37,586 nucleotides of DNA from Polaromonas sp. CF318. GTDB taxonomy: Bacteria; Pseudomonadota; Gammaproteobacteria; Burkholderiales; Burkholderiaceae_C. Shown piece after piece: positions 15,125 to 24,341 of the stretch; position 1 is the first letter of the stretch; every line of letters starts with the position of its first letter. Made by a program: the position numbers and the translations under genes. The notes under the pieces are model-generated. The model had not been told where the DNA came from. It did not search any database and saw nothing but the letters and a program-made list of their open reading frames with translations. The stretch lies in assembly GCF_000282655.1 (NCBI RefSeq), contig NZ_AKIV01000004.1, forward strand, positions 1-37,586, read 5' to 3'.

Positions 15125-16420
15125 ATGACTGCATCGACCGCCGCAACCGCCACAACCGGCGTTCCCACCGGCACCTTTCCCATCAAGATCCATTGGGAAT
15201 CCGAAGGCACAAGCCGGATTCCCTTCATGGCGTACACCGACCCGGACCAGCACAAGAAGGAGCTAGAGCGCTTTTTCTACAACAAACACTGGAACTACGT
15301 CGGCCTTGACGCCGAGATCCCCAACGCGGGCGACTTCAAGCGCACGGTGATTGGAGAGCGTTCGGTGATCATGGTGCGCGATGCGGATGGCGGCATCAGT
15401 GTGGTCGAGAACGTGTGCGCCCACCGCGGCATGCAGTTTTGCCGAGAACGCCATGGCAACAAGAAAGAGTTTGTCTGCCCGTACCACCAGTGGAGCTACA
15501 CGCTGAAGGGCGACTTGCAGGGCGTGCCGTTTCGCCGCGGTGTCAAGCAGGACGGCAAGGTCAACGGCGGTATGCCGGCGGACTTCAAGACCACCGACCA
15601 TGGCCTCAACAAACTCAAGGTTGCTACGCGCGGCGGTGTGGTGTTTGCCAGCTTCGACCACGAAATTGAGTCGCTCGAAGACTTTCTCGGGCCGGTCATC
15701 CTCGGCTATTTCGACCGCCTCTTCAACGGCCGCAAGCTGAAGATACTGGGCTACAACCGCCAGCGTATTCCGGGCAACTGGAAGCTGATGCAGGAGAACA
15801 TCAAGGACCCTTACCACCCCGGCCTGCTGCACACCTGGTTTGTCACCTTCGGCCTCTGGCGCGCGGACAACAAGTCCGAACTCAAGATGGATGCGCGCCA
15901 CCGCCACGCCGCCATGATTTCCACGCGGGGCCAGTCGGGCAAGGCCGACCAGGTCACCCAGGTGTCCAGCTTCAAAGAGAGCATGGAACTCCATGATCCG
16001 CGCTTTCTTGACATCGTGCCCGAGCCCTGGTGGAACGGCCCGACCGCAGTGATGATGACGCTGTTTCCCAGCGTCATCCTGCAGCAGCAGGTCAACAGCG
16101 TCTCGACGCGGCACATCCAGCCCGACGGCCACGGCTCCTTCGATTTCGTGTGGACGCACTTTGGCTTTGAAGACGACACGCAAGAGATGACGCAGCGCCG
16201 GCTGCGCCAGGCCAACCTGTTCGGCCCGGCCGGCTTTGTGTCGGCCGACGACGGCGAGGTGATTGAGTTCTCGCAGCAGGGTTTCGAGCAGAAGCCTTAC
16301 CACCGCACCCTGGCCGAACTCGGCGGGCGCACGGTCGAGGACACCGACCACATGGTCACCGAGACATTGATACGCGGCATGTACCAATACTGGCGCGAAG
16401 TGATGGAGGCCGATGTATGA
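15125..16420 (+). CDS. nagG: Rieske oxygenase large subunit, salicylate 5-hydroxylase type
   Basis: A 431-residue alpha subunit of a ring-hydroxylating oxygenase. The Rieske [2Fe-2S] site is Cys98-x-His100 and Cys118-x2-His121 (CAH, CPYH). The mononuclear iron site is His231 and His236 with the bridging Asp228 (DPYHPGLLH), spaced as in naphthalene dioxygenase; the C-terminal Asp ligand is not assigned by eye. AAAGGAG precedes the ATG. With the beta subunit, ferredoxin and NagAa-like reductase in the same operon as gentisate genes, salicylate 5-hydroxylation to gentisate is the best prediction. A substituted salicylate or other hydroxy/aminobenzoate remains possible. Confidence 0.88.
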   Translation: MTASTAATATTGVPTGTFPIKIHWESEGTSRIPFMAYTDPDQHKKELERFFYNKHWNYVGLDAEIPNAGDFKRTVIGERSVIMVRDADGGISVVENVCAHRGMQFCRERHGNKKEFVCPYHQWSYTLKGDLQGVPFRRGVKQDGKVNGGMPADFKTTDHGLNKLKVATRGGVVFASFDHEIESLEDFLGPVILGYFDRLFNGRKLKILGYNRQRIPGNWKLMQENIKDPYHPGLLHTWFVTFGLWRADNKSELKMDARHRHAAMISTRGQSGKADQVTQVSSFKESMELHDPRFLDIVPEPWWNGPTAVMMTLFPSVILQQQVNSVSTRHIQPDGHGSFDFVWTHFGFEDDTQEMTQRRLRQANLFGPAGFVSADDGEVIEFSQQGFEQKPYHRTLAELGGRTVEDTDHMVTETLIRGMYQYWREVMEADV

Positions 16421-16902
16421 CCACCACCACCGTCAACTTCGAAGACTATCTGCAGATCGCGCAGCTGCACGCCGATTACGCCCAGGCGGTCGATTCGGGC
16501 GACTGGGACCTGTGGCCGGAGTTCTTCACCGAGGACTGCCTTTACAAGCTGATTCCGCGGGAAAACCATGAACGCGGTTTCCCGCTGGCAACCCTGCTGT
16601 TTGAAAGCAAGGGCATGCTGAAGGACCGTGTCTATGGCATTCGCGAGACGCTGTTCCACGACCCCTACTACCAGCGCCACGTCGTCGGCGCGCCGCTGAT
16701 CCGCGCGGCCGGCAAGGACCGCTTCGAGGTCGAGGCCAACTACGCGGTCTTTCGCACCAAGTTGTCTCAGGAGTCGACGGTCTTCAACGTCGGCCGCTAC
16801 ATCGACGTGATCGTGCGAACGCCGCAAGGCCTGAAGTTCGCATCACGCCTTTGCGTGTACGACAGCGAAATGATCCCCAACTCCATCATCTACCCGATTT
16901 AA
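16417..16902 (+). CDS. nagH: Rieske oxygenase small subunit, salicylate 5-hydroxylase type
   Basis: A 161-residue beta subunit with the NTF2/SnoaL-like fold of ring-hydroxylating dioxygenases. Typical features are the N-terminal helix (YLQIAQLHADYAQAVD), the DLWPEFFTEDCLYKL segment and the C-terminal SRLCVYDSEMIPNSI. It has a structural role in the alpha-beta hexamer. Length equals that of NagH as I remember it. Its ATG overlaps the alpha-subunit stop by 4 nt (ATGA), indicating translational coupling. Confidence 0.88.
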   Translation: MTTTTVNFEDYLQIAQLHADYAQAVDSGDWDLWPEFFTEDCLYKLIPRENHERGFPLATLLFESKGMLKDRVYGIRETLFHDPYYQRHVVGAPLIRAAGKDRFEVEANYAVFRTKLSQESTVFNVGRYIDVIVRTPQGLKFASRLCVYDSEMIPNSIIYPI

Positions 16903-16905
16903 ACC

Positions 16906-17232
16906 ATGAGCAATTCAAACTCAAACTGGATGGAAGCCACCGAAGAAGCCGGTGTGCCTGAAGACGACGTGATCGGCCTGCAGGTCGGCGGCCGCGACAT
17001 CGCCCTCTACAAGGTTGAGGGCAGCATCTTCGCCACCGACAACATCTGCACCCACGGCCATGCCCGTCTGTGCGACGGATTTCTTGACGGCTATGAAATT
17101 GAATGTCCGCTGCACCAGGGCAAGTTTGACGTGCGCAACGGTCGCGGCACCTGCGCGCCTATCACCCAGGACGTTCGCAGCTACCCCGTGCGCATCGAGG
17201 GCGGCCGTGTCTTCGTACAAATTTCTGACTGA
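16906..17232 (+). CDS. nagAb: Rieske ferredoxin of the hydroxylase
   Basis: A 108-residue Rieske-type ferredoxin with Cys48-x-His50 and Cys67-x2-His70 (CTHGHARL, CPLHQGKFD). It carries electrons from the reductase at 12262 to the oxygenase alpha subunit. It starts 3 nt after the beta subunit stop, so the three oxygenase genes are tightly linked. Size and motifs match NagAb/NahAb. The nearest alternative is a nitrite-reductase-like Rieske protein, which the context argues against. Confidence 0.9.
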   Translation: MSNSNSNWMEATEEAGVPEDDVIGLQVGGRDIALYKVEGSIFATDNICTHGHARLCDGFLDGYEIECPLHQGKFDVRNGRGTCAPITQDVRSYPVRIEGGRVFVQISD

Positions 17233-17283
17233 ATCCGCAGCCCTTCACCCTTTTATTACCCCCTACAGAGGAGACAACCCACC

Positions 17284-18468
17284 ATGAACACAACACCCAA
17301 GACGCCTTTCCGCCGCAGCGCGCTGATCGCCGCAGCCGGGCTCGCACTGGCCGGCGCCAGCCAGTTCTCCGCCGCCGCCACCATCGGCTTCATGGCCCCC
17401 TTGTCCGGCCCGCAGGCCATCGTCGGCCAGGACCAGCTCGACGGCTTCATGCTGGCGGTCGAGCAATTGGGCGGAAAACTCGGCGGCCAGGCCGCCACGG
17501 TGCTGAAGGAAGACGATCAGCTCAAGCCTGAAATCGGCAGCCAGATCGTGCGCAAGTTCATCGACAAGGACAAGGTCGATGCCATCGTGGGCCTGAGCTT
17601 CTCCAATGTGCTGATGGCCAGCCTGCCGCGCATCGCCGAATCGGGCACCGTGGCCATCGCCACCAATGCCGGCCCGTCGCCGCTGGCCGGGGCGGGTTGC
17701 AAGGCCAATGTGTTTTCCGCCGCGTGGCAGAACGACGGCGCCGCCGAGGCCATGGGCAAGCTGGCCCAGGACAAGGGCCTGAAAAAGGTCTACCTGATGG
17801 CCCCCAACTACCAGGCCGGCAAAGACATGCTGGCCGGCTTCAAGCGCTACTTCAAGGGCCAGGTCGTGGACGAGGTTTACACGCAGGTGAACCAGCCTGA
17901 CTATTCCGCCGAACTGGCACAGCTGCAGGCTGCCGCACCCGATGCGGTGTTTGTGTTCTACCCGGGCGGCATGGGCGTCAACTTCATCAAGCAGATGAGC
18001 CAGGCCGGCCTGATGGCCAAAGTGCCGCTGTACTCCGTCTTCACCGTCGATGGCACAACCCTGCCGGGCCTGCGCGATGCGGCCGTCGGCAGCGTCAGCG
18101 GCGCGATGTGGGACGCGGCGCTTGACACGCCCGAGAACAGGAAATTCGTCGCCGACTTCGAACGCAAGTACAAACGCACGCCCAGCGCGTACGCGGCGAC
18201 AGCCTACGACGCGGCCAATATCCTGAATATCGCCCTGGGCAAGGCCAAGGCCGGCGACGCCAAGGCACTCGCCGCAGCGGTCAAGGCGGCCGGCAGCGAG
18301 TTCAAGTCGGTGCGCGGCCCATTCGCGTTCAACAACAACAACCTGCCGGTGCAGAACTACTATGCGTTCGAAGCCGTCAAGAGCGGCGGCAATGTCGTCG
18401 GAAAGCTCATCGCCACTCCCTTGCCCAAGCAGGTCGATGCCTACCACGCGCAATGCGCGCTCAAGTGA
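17284..18468 (+). CDS. ABC transporter substrate-binding protein (HAAT type)
   Basis: A 394-residue periplasmic binding protein of the LivK/HAAT family. A signal peptide (about 1-32, RRSALIAAAGLALAGASQFSAAA) is followed by a type 1 binding fold: IGFMAPLSGPQAIVGQDQLDG, then VDAIVGLSFSNVLMASLPRIA and a C-terminal AYDAANILNIAL. AGGAG lies just before the ATG. It begins 51 nt after the ferredoxin gene and heads a full set of transporter genes. It probably binds the aromatic substrate of the operon rather than an amino acid; HAAT importers of aromatic acids are known. The ligand is inferred from context only. Confidence 0.9.
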   Translation: MNTTPKTPFRRSALIAAAGLALAGASQFSAAATIGFMAPLSGPQAIVGQDQLDGFMLAVEQLGGKLGGQAATVLKEDDQLKPEIGSQIVRKFIDKDKVDAIVGLSFSNVLMASLPRIAESGTVAIATNAGPSPLAGAGCKANVFSAAWQNDGAAEAMGKLAQDKGLKKVYLMAPNYQAGKDMLAGFKRYFKGQVVDEVYTQVNQPDYSAELAQLQAAAPDAVFVFYPGGMGVNFIKQMSQAGLMAKVPLYSVFTVDGTTLPGLRDAAVGSVSGAMWDAALDTPENRKFVADFERKYKRTPSAYAATAYDAANILNIALGKAKAGDAKALAAAVKAAGSEFKSVRGPFAFNNNNLPVQNYYAFEAVKSGGNVVGKLIATPLPKQVDAYHAQCALK

Positions 18469-18469
18469 C

Positions 18470-19387
18470 ATGAACGGCACGATTGTTTTCGCGCAGCTGC
18501 TCAACGGCCTGCAGTACGGCGTCCTGCTGTTTTTGCTGGCGGCAGGCCTGACGCTGGTCTTCGGCATCATGAGCTTCGTCAACCTGGCGCACGGCTCGCT
18601 CTACATGATGGGCGCGTACTTCGCGGCCTCTGCCTTCCAGTACACCGGCTCCTTCGGGCTGGCCTTGCTGGCGGCCATGCTGGGCTCGCTGCTGCTGGGC
18701 CTGGCGCTGGAGTTCGTCGCAGTCGCGCGCCTCTACCGGCGCGACCACCTCGACCACGTGCTGGCCACCTTCGGCCTGGTCTTGTTCTTCAATGAGCTGG
18801 TGCGCATCATCTGGGGCCCGCAGCCGGTATTTCTGCAAGTGCCGGAGTTCCTGAGCGGCGCCATCCCTATCGCCGGTTTCAGCTATCCGGCCTACCGCTT
18901 CGCCATCATCGTCGTCGGGCTGGTGGTGGCGGTGGGTTCCTGGTTGCTGATCAACAAGACCCGCGTGGGGATGCTGATCCGGGCCGGCGCGGTGAACCCC
19001 GCGATGGTCGCCGCGCTCGGCGTCAACATCCGCCTGCTCAACGCCATGCTGTTCGCGGTCGGCGCCATGCTCGCAGGCCTTGCCGGCGCGATGGCCGGGC
19101 CTATCCTGTCGGTGCAGTCCGGCATGGGCGAGTCGGTGCTCATCACGACATTGGTCGTCATCGTGATCGGTGGCATCGGCTCGGTCACCGGCGCCTTTTA
19201 TGCGGCGCTTATCGTCGGCATCGTCGACACCCTGGGCCGCGCATTTTTACCCTTCATGCTGCGGCAGGTCACCGAGCGCTCGCTCGCCGACGCGGCCGGC
19301 CCGGCGCTGGCCTCGATGCTGGTCTACCTGCTGATGGCGGTGGTTCTGGCCTGGCGCCCGCAAGGCCTCTTTCCGGCCAACAGGTGA
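18470..19387 (+). CDS. ABC transporter permease (LivH type)
   Basis: A 305-residue inner-membrane permease with about eight hydrophobic segments. LivH signatures include GLTLVFGIMSFVNLAHGSLYMMGAY cut across residues 23-47 and the cytoplasmic EAA-like NPAMVAALGVNIRLLNAMLF. It starts 1 nt after the binding-protein stop at ATG 18470. Open frame further upstream overlaps that gene and is not used. It forms the membrane channel with the LivM-type gene that overlaps its end by 4 nt. Confidence 0.9.
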   Translation: MNGTIVFAQLLNGLQYGVLLFLLAAGLTLVFGIMSFVNLAHGSLYMMGAYFAASAFQYTGSFGLALLAAMLGSLLLGLALEFVAVARLYRRDHLDHVLATFGLVLFFNELVRIIWGPQPVFLQVPEFLSGAIPIAGFSYPAYRFAIIVVGLVVAVGSWLLINKTRVGMLIRAGAVNPAMVAALGVNIRLLNAMLFAVGAMLAGLAGAMAGPILSVQSGMGESVLITTLVVIVIGGIGSVTGAFYAALIVGIVDTLGRAFLPFMLRQVTERSLADAAGPALASMLVYLLMAVVLAWRPQGLFPANR

Positions 19388-20405
19388 ACACCATGACGCC
19401 ACTTCTCTCACGCCCCAGCGCCTGGGTTCCCCTGCTGGTCCTGCTGTTGCTGGCAACCGTTCCCTTCGTCGCGCATGCCACCGGCCAGCCGTTTTATGTC
19501 GCCTTCTTCGCGCGCATCATCATCTACGCCATTGCCGCCTGTGCGCTGAACATGGCGCTGGGCTACGGCGGGCTTGTGAGCTTCGGCCATTCGCTCTTTC
19601 TCGGGCTGGGGGCTTATGCCGTCGGCCTGGCCTCTTTTCATGGCATCGGCAACGGCTGGATGCACCTGGCGCTGTGCCTGGGCGCGTGCGGCCTCGTCGC
19701 ACTGGTCACGGGCGCCATCAGCCTGCGCACCACCGGCATCGCCTTCATCATGATCACGCTGGCTTTCGCCCAGATGGGCTACTTCCTGTTTGTCAGCTTG
19801 AAGAACTACGGCGGCGATGACGGCATGTCCATCGCCCAGCCCAGCCGTTTCGGCCCGCTGGACCTGTCGTCCGCGACCAACGTCTACGCCGTGGCCTTCG
19901 TCGTGCTGGTCCTGTCGATCTGGTGGCTGGCCAGGCTGCGCGCCGCGCCTTTCGGCATGGTGATCCGCGGGGCGAAACAGAACACACGCCGCGTCAACGC
20001 CGCCGGCATCCCGGTGCTGCGCTACCAGTTGCTGGCCTACGTGATGTCGGGCATGTTGTGCGGTGTGGCCGGCCTGCTGCTGGCCAACCTCAATGCCTTC
20101 GCCTCGCCCAGCACGCTGGCCTGGTCGGTCTCGGGCGAACTGATCGTTATCGTGGTGATGGGGGGCCTGGGTACGGTGTTTGGTCCCTTGATGGGCGCGC
20201 TGGTTTTTCTTGGCCTGGAAGAAATCCTGAAGGGCTATACCGAGCACTGGATGGTCATCTTCGGCCCCTTCATCGTCGTCGTCACGCTCTTGGGAAACCG
20301 CGGCATCATCGGCTTGCTGCAGCGCTTTGATTCCCGCGAAAAGCTCGCTCCAAAAGCCACTGCATCGGTCGCTGCGGCGACGGGTGCCGCGCGAGGAGCC
20401 CTGTA

Positions 20406-20406
<1 letters not shown>
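19384..20406 (+). CDS. ABC transporter permease (LivM type)
   Basis: A 340-residue permease with eight to ten hydrophobic segments and LivM hallmarks: ALNMALGYGGLVSFGHSLFLGLGAY across residues 52-76 and the loop GAKQNTRRVNAAGIPVLRYQL. The GTG at 19384 overlaps the upstream stop (GTGA). An ATG three codons later (19393) is an equally good start, so the N-terminus is uncertain by three residues. The C-terminus ends in an Ala-rich tail after KLAPKATAS. Its stop overlaps the ATPase start by one base. Confidence 0.9.
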
Positions 20407-21158
<752 letters not shown>

Positions 21159-21177
21159 AGCGGGCAAGGAAAAAGTC

Positions 21178-21891
21178 ATGACGCCATTTTTATCCGTCCA
21201 AGGCCTGCAGGCTTCCTACGGCCACGCACAGGCGCTGTTTGACATCTCGTTCGATGTCGGCCCGGGTGAGGTGGTCACCCTGCTGGGGCGCAACGGCATG
21301 GGCCGCTCCACCACCGTCAAATGTTTGTTCGGCATGCTGCCGGTCGCCTCCGGCAGCGTGTCGGTGGCCGGTGCCCGCGTTGACCATCTGCCCTCGCACC
21401 GCATCGCGCGCCAGGGCCTGGCGCTGGTGCCCGAAGGCCGGCAAGTGTTTCCCAATCTGACGGTCGAGGAAAACCTGGTGGCGACCGCTCGCGACGACAA
21501 AAAGAGCCGTGGAAAGTCCTGGGAGCTGGGTCGTGTCTACGCCTTTTTCCCGCGGCTGAAAGAGCGCCGCGGCAATTTGGGATCGCAGCTGTCGGGAGGC
21601 GAGCAGCAGATGCTGGCCATCGGCCGTGCGCTGATGACCAACCCCCGGCTGCTGGTGCTCGACGAAGCAACAGAGGGCCTGGCCCCCGTGATTCGAAACG
21701 AGATCTGGCGTGCCCTTGCTGATCTGAAGAAGGAGGGCCTGTCGCAGATCGTCATCGATAAAAACGTGAAAGCGCTGATGGGCCTGGCCGACCGGCACTT
21801 TGTGATTGAAAAAGGCCGCGTGGTCTGGCAAGGCAGCTCGGATGAACTGCGCGGCCGTCCTGAAATTGTTCACCAGTACCTGGGCGTCTGA
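21178..21891 (+). CDS. ABC transporter ATP-binding protein (LivF type)
   Basis: A 237-residue ATPase, the second of the HAAT pair. The signature LSGGEQQMLAIGRALM and Walker B LLVLDEATEGLAP are intact. The Walker A loop reads GRNGMGRST (37-45), with Arg43 where Lys is usual. In place of a switch His the segment reads IDKNVKALM, and LivF proteins generally lack this His. The Walker A change may lower ATPase activity, so hydrolysis could depend mostly on the LivG-type partner. The ATG at 21178 lies 19 nt after the previous stop with AAGGAAAA upstream. Last gene of the operon. Confidence 0.9.
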   Translation: MTPFLSVQGLQASYGHAQALFDISFDVGPGEVVTLLGRNGMGRSTTVKCLFGMLPVASGSVSVAGARVDHLPSHRIARQGLALVPEGRQVFPNLTVEENLVATARDDKKSRGKSWELGRVYAFFPRLKERRGNLGSQLSGGEQQMLAIGRALMTNPRLLVLDEATEGLAPVIRNEIWRALADLKKEGLSQIVIDKNVKALMGLADRHFVIEKGRVVWQGSSDELRGRPEIVHQYLGV

Positions 21892-21893
21892 AC

Positions 21894-21909
21894 GGGCCTG
21901 TGAAGGCCC
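21894..21909 (+). terminator. Weak hairpin at the end of the aromatic/ABC operon
   Basis: GGGCCT (21894-21899) and AGGCCC (21904-21909) pair around a GTGA loop, 2 nt after the last ATPase gene. Only TT follows, so this is a possible, not a strong, terminator. Confidence 0.4.
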
Positions 21910-21991
21910 TTGCCGCAAGTTCGGCGCTCAAACTTATCGGTTGAGGGCTGCGTTCGGCCAGCGTAGTACGACATCTCGGGGTTTAACCCAT

Positions 21992-22021
21992 TTGAATTAC
22001 ATTTTTTTGATGATGTACTAA
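21992..22021 (+). promoter_or_regulatory. Possible promoter of the stand-alone binding protein
   Basis: An AT-rich island between 21980 and 22034 interrupts GC-rich sequence. TTGAAT (21992-21997) and TACTAA (22016-22021) are 18 nt apart. An AAGGAG ribosome site follows at 22033-22038, ahead of ATG 22045. This suggests that the second binding protein has its own promoter. Confidence 0.4.
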
Positions 22022-22044
22022 ATAAGTAATTTAAGGAGACTTTC

Positions 22045-23196
22045 ATGGCCCTCAACTTCACGTGCCTCAAGACCACCATGGCAGCGTTTGTGATCCTGGC
22101 CTTGCCGGTTTCCGGTCATGCCATCGACGTGGTTTTCGGCCAGGTCGCGTCACAGACCAATCCGACCTCGGCCGCGAATGCCAAAGGCATGGCAACAGGT
22201 ATCCAGGCCTATTTCGACAAAGTCAACGCGGGCAACACCCTGCAGGGCAACAAGCTCAAGCTGGTCACGCTTGACGACGGCCTGCAAGGCCCCAAAATGA
22301 TTGAACTGACCCAGCAACTCATCGGCGACCCGGCGGTGGTGGGGCTGTTGGGATTTCTCAACAGCGCTGGACTCGCCGAGATCGCCAAGCAGGACTTGCC
22401 GGGCAAGAACGGCATCGCGCTGATTGCGCCGCTGCAGGGCGACAAAAATGTGGTTTCCGCCGCCAATGTGTTTCCCCTGCGCAGCGGCTATGCGGATGAA
22501 GTCGCCAGTTTGCTCAAGGAGGCCAAGACTTGGGGCAAGGACTCGCTGGCCATCGTCAATATGAGCGTCGCCTTCGGCCCGCCCCTGGCGCAGTTGACGA
22601 CCCAGCTCAGCGGTCCACAGGGCGTCAAAATCGTGACACAGCAGGTACTTGACGCCGCGCCCGACAAGCTGGAGGCGAGCGTTCGCGCAGCCGTCGCCGC
22701 CATCACGGAGACCCGCCCCAAGGGCATTATTTTGCTGGCCGCGGGAAAGCCTGCGTTTGAATTCGTCAAGGCTGTCCGGGACGCCCCTGGGGGAGCGGTG
22801 CAGATTTACGGCCTGTCGGTGCTGCTGCACGACGGCTTGGTCAATGCCGCCGGCAAGGACAAGGCACGCGGCATCGTGTTGAGCCAGGCGGTGCCTTTCC
22901 CCTTCGTTCCTTCCAAGCCGGTCATCACCGAATACCAAAGCGACATGAAGAAATACGCGCCGGGCGAGGCCCTGTCTTTCTCGGGCCTCGAAGGCTACAT
23001 GGGCGCCAAGATCGCCGTGGAAGCTGTCCGGCGCGCGGGCAAGACGCCGACCCGCGCCGGCGTGCTGCAAGCCTTGTCCAATCTGGGCGAATACAACCTT
23101 GGAGGTGTCTATGTCAACTACACAGCCAACCAGCGGGTCGGCTGGGGTGGTGTGGATCTCTCCATCATCAATTCCAGCGGCAACCTTCAAAAGTAG
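22045..23196 (+). CDS. Stand-alone ABC substrate-binding protein (type 1)
   Basis: A 383-residue periplasmic binding protein of the LivK/type 1 fold with a signal peptide (about 1-26, ending SGHA). The core begins IDVVFGQVASQTNPTS and shows two lobes; the C-terminal ALSNLGEYNLGGVYVNY is typical of the family. It has only limited resemblance to the binding protein at 17284. It lies 153 nt behind the transporter operon, probably with its own promoter. It could deliver a second ligand to the same permease or act as a sensor. No other transporter parts are nearby. Confidence 0.88.
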   Translation: MALNFTCLKTTMAAFVILALPVSGHAIDVVFGQVASQTNPTSAANAKGMATGIQAYFDKVNAGNTLQGNKLKLVTLDDGLQGPKMIELTQQLIGDPAVVGLLGFLNSAGLAEIAKQDLPGKNGIALIAPLQGDKNVVSAANVFPLRSGYADEVASLLKEAKTWGKDSLAIVNMSVAFGPPLAQLTTQLSGPQGVKIVTQQVLDAAPDKLEASVRAAVAAITETRPKGIILLAAGKPAFEFVKAVRDAPGGAVQIYGLSVLLHDGLVNAAGKDKARGIVLSQAVPFPFVPSKPVITEYQSDMKKYAPGEALSFSGLEGYMGAKIAVEAVRRAGKTPTRAGVLQALSNLGEYNLGGVYVNYTANQRVGWGGVDLSIINSSGNLQK

Positions 23197-23229
23197 GTTC
23201 GCACATTACGATCACCGATTCGACGCCGC

Positions 23230-24255
23230 TCAGGCTTGGCGACGACCAGGCGCTCTTGTTTCATCACGCGCCTTGCTGGGCGGATGCCCGATCACACGCT
23301 TGAACGCCCGGCTGAACGAAGCCTCGGAGTCAAAACCCAGCCGGTCGGCGGCGGTGGTGACGCGCATGCCGTCCTGGGCGATCCAGTTGCGGGCCTGGAA
23401 CATGCGGATGCGCGCCACGTAGCGGGCCGGGCTTTCGCCCACGGTTTCCTTGAAGGCCTGGGCAAACCGTGAGCGCGATGCGCCCATGATGCTGGCCAGC
23501 GCCGGCACGCTCCAGTCCTGCTCGGGCGAGGCGTGGATGGCGGCCAGTACCTTGCCCACGCCGGGCGTTCGCAGGGCCGCGATCCAGCCCGTCGAGTTGC
23601 TGCAGGCGCATTCCACCCAGGCGCGGATGATGCTCGCGGCGAGCACGTCGGCCATGCGGGCCAGGATGCCGCAGGCGCCTATGCGGTTGAGCGAAGCTTC
23701 ACGCTCCATCGCCTCCAGCAGCATGGGCACGCCGGGGTCGCGCTGGGCCAGCTCGCCGGCGCGTATCACCTCCGGCATCATGGCCAGCAAGGGGTGCAGC
23801 GGGTCGAGGTTGAAGGTCATGCTGCCGCAGAACATGGCGTGGGACGGTGTTTGCGCCGAGGCGGTTGCGTCGCGCAGCAAATAGATGTCGTCCGCGAGCC
23901 GCTGGCGGTCAAAGCTCGCGAGGTCCAGCGGCGGTACCTCGGGTGAGCTGGCCAGGGTGTGGGCCGTGCCGCGCGGCAGCAGCACGGCGTCACCGGCCTT
24001 CAGCGCCATCCAGCCGGATTGCGGCGTGTGAATCCAGCAATCCCCGCTGACGACGAAGTGAAAGCGCGCGGCGGCTTGCGCGTCAAAGGAAATCGCCCAC
24101 GGCGCGTGCACCAGGCAGCGGCCGTATTCAACACCTTCCAGGCGCAGGCCCAGCAGCACCTGGGTGAGGGGGTCGGGCCCCGCGGCGGGCAGGCCCCCAT
24201 CTTCGTGGGGCGGCTGAACGACGGGCGTGAGAGGTCTGGAGGAATCGTCAAGCAT
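23230..24255 (-). CDS. AraC-family regulator with N-terminal cupin
   Basis: A 341-residue regulator. The N-terminal half (about 25-200) is a cupin_6-type ligand domain (FHFVVSGDCWIHTP, then LKAGDAVLLPRGTAHTL). The C-terminal quarter (about 232-335) is the AraC double HTH: WSVPALASIMGASRSRFAQAF and AADRLGFDSEASFSRAF, with the GHPPSKAR ending. It is divergent from the MFS gene at 24342 across an 86-nt spacer. AraC/cupin_6 genes are often paired with efflux or oxidoreductase genes that they activate. The inducer is unknown. Confidence 0.9.
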   Translation of the reverse strand: MLDDSSRPLTPVVQPPHEDGGLPAAGPDPLTQVLLGLRLEGVEYGRCLVHAPWAISFDAQAAARFHFVVSGDCWIHTPQSGWMALKAGDAVLLPRGTAHTLASSPEVPPLDLASFDRQRLADDIYLLRDATASAQTPSHAMFCGSMTFNLDPLHPLLAMMPEVIRAGELAQRDPGVPMLLEAMEREASLNRIGACGILARMADVLAASIIRAWVECACSNSTGWIAALRTPGVGKVLAAIHASPEQDWSVPALASIMGASRSRFAQAFKETVGESPARYVARIRMFQARNWIAQDGMRVTTAADRLGFDSEASFSRAFKRVIGHPPSKARDETRAPGRRQA

Positions 24256-24341
24256 TTCGGTGCTTTCGCCATGGAAAGCTGTCGATGCTAGGCCTAAGCT
24301 GGCAACCCTGTCCTCAACAAGGCTTCAAGGCTTCACCTCTT

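Noticed and set aside
15263..16387. Long minus-strand open frame opposite the oxygenase alpha subunit
   Set aside because: It mirrors the codon structure of the real gene and has no recognisable domain.
12262..17232. Possible complete naphthalene (nag) degradation cluster
   Set aside because: No naphthalene dioxygenase subunits, dihydrodiol dehydrogenase or hydratase-aldolase genes are present; only the salicylate and gentisate steps can be supported.
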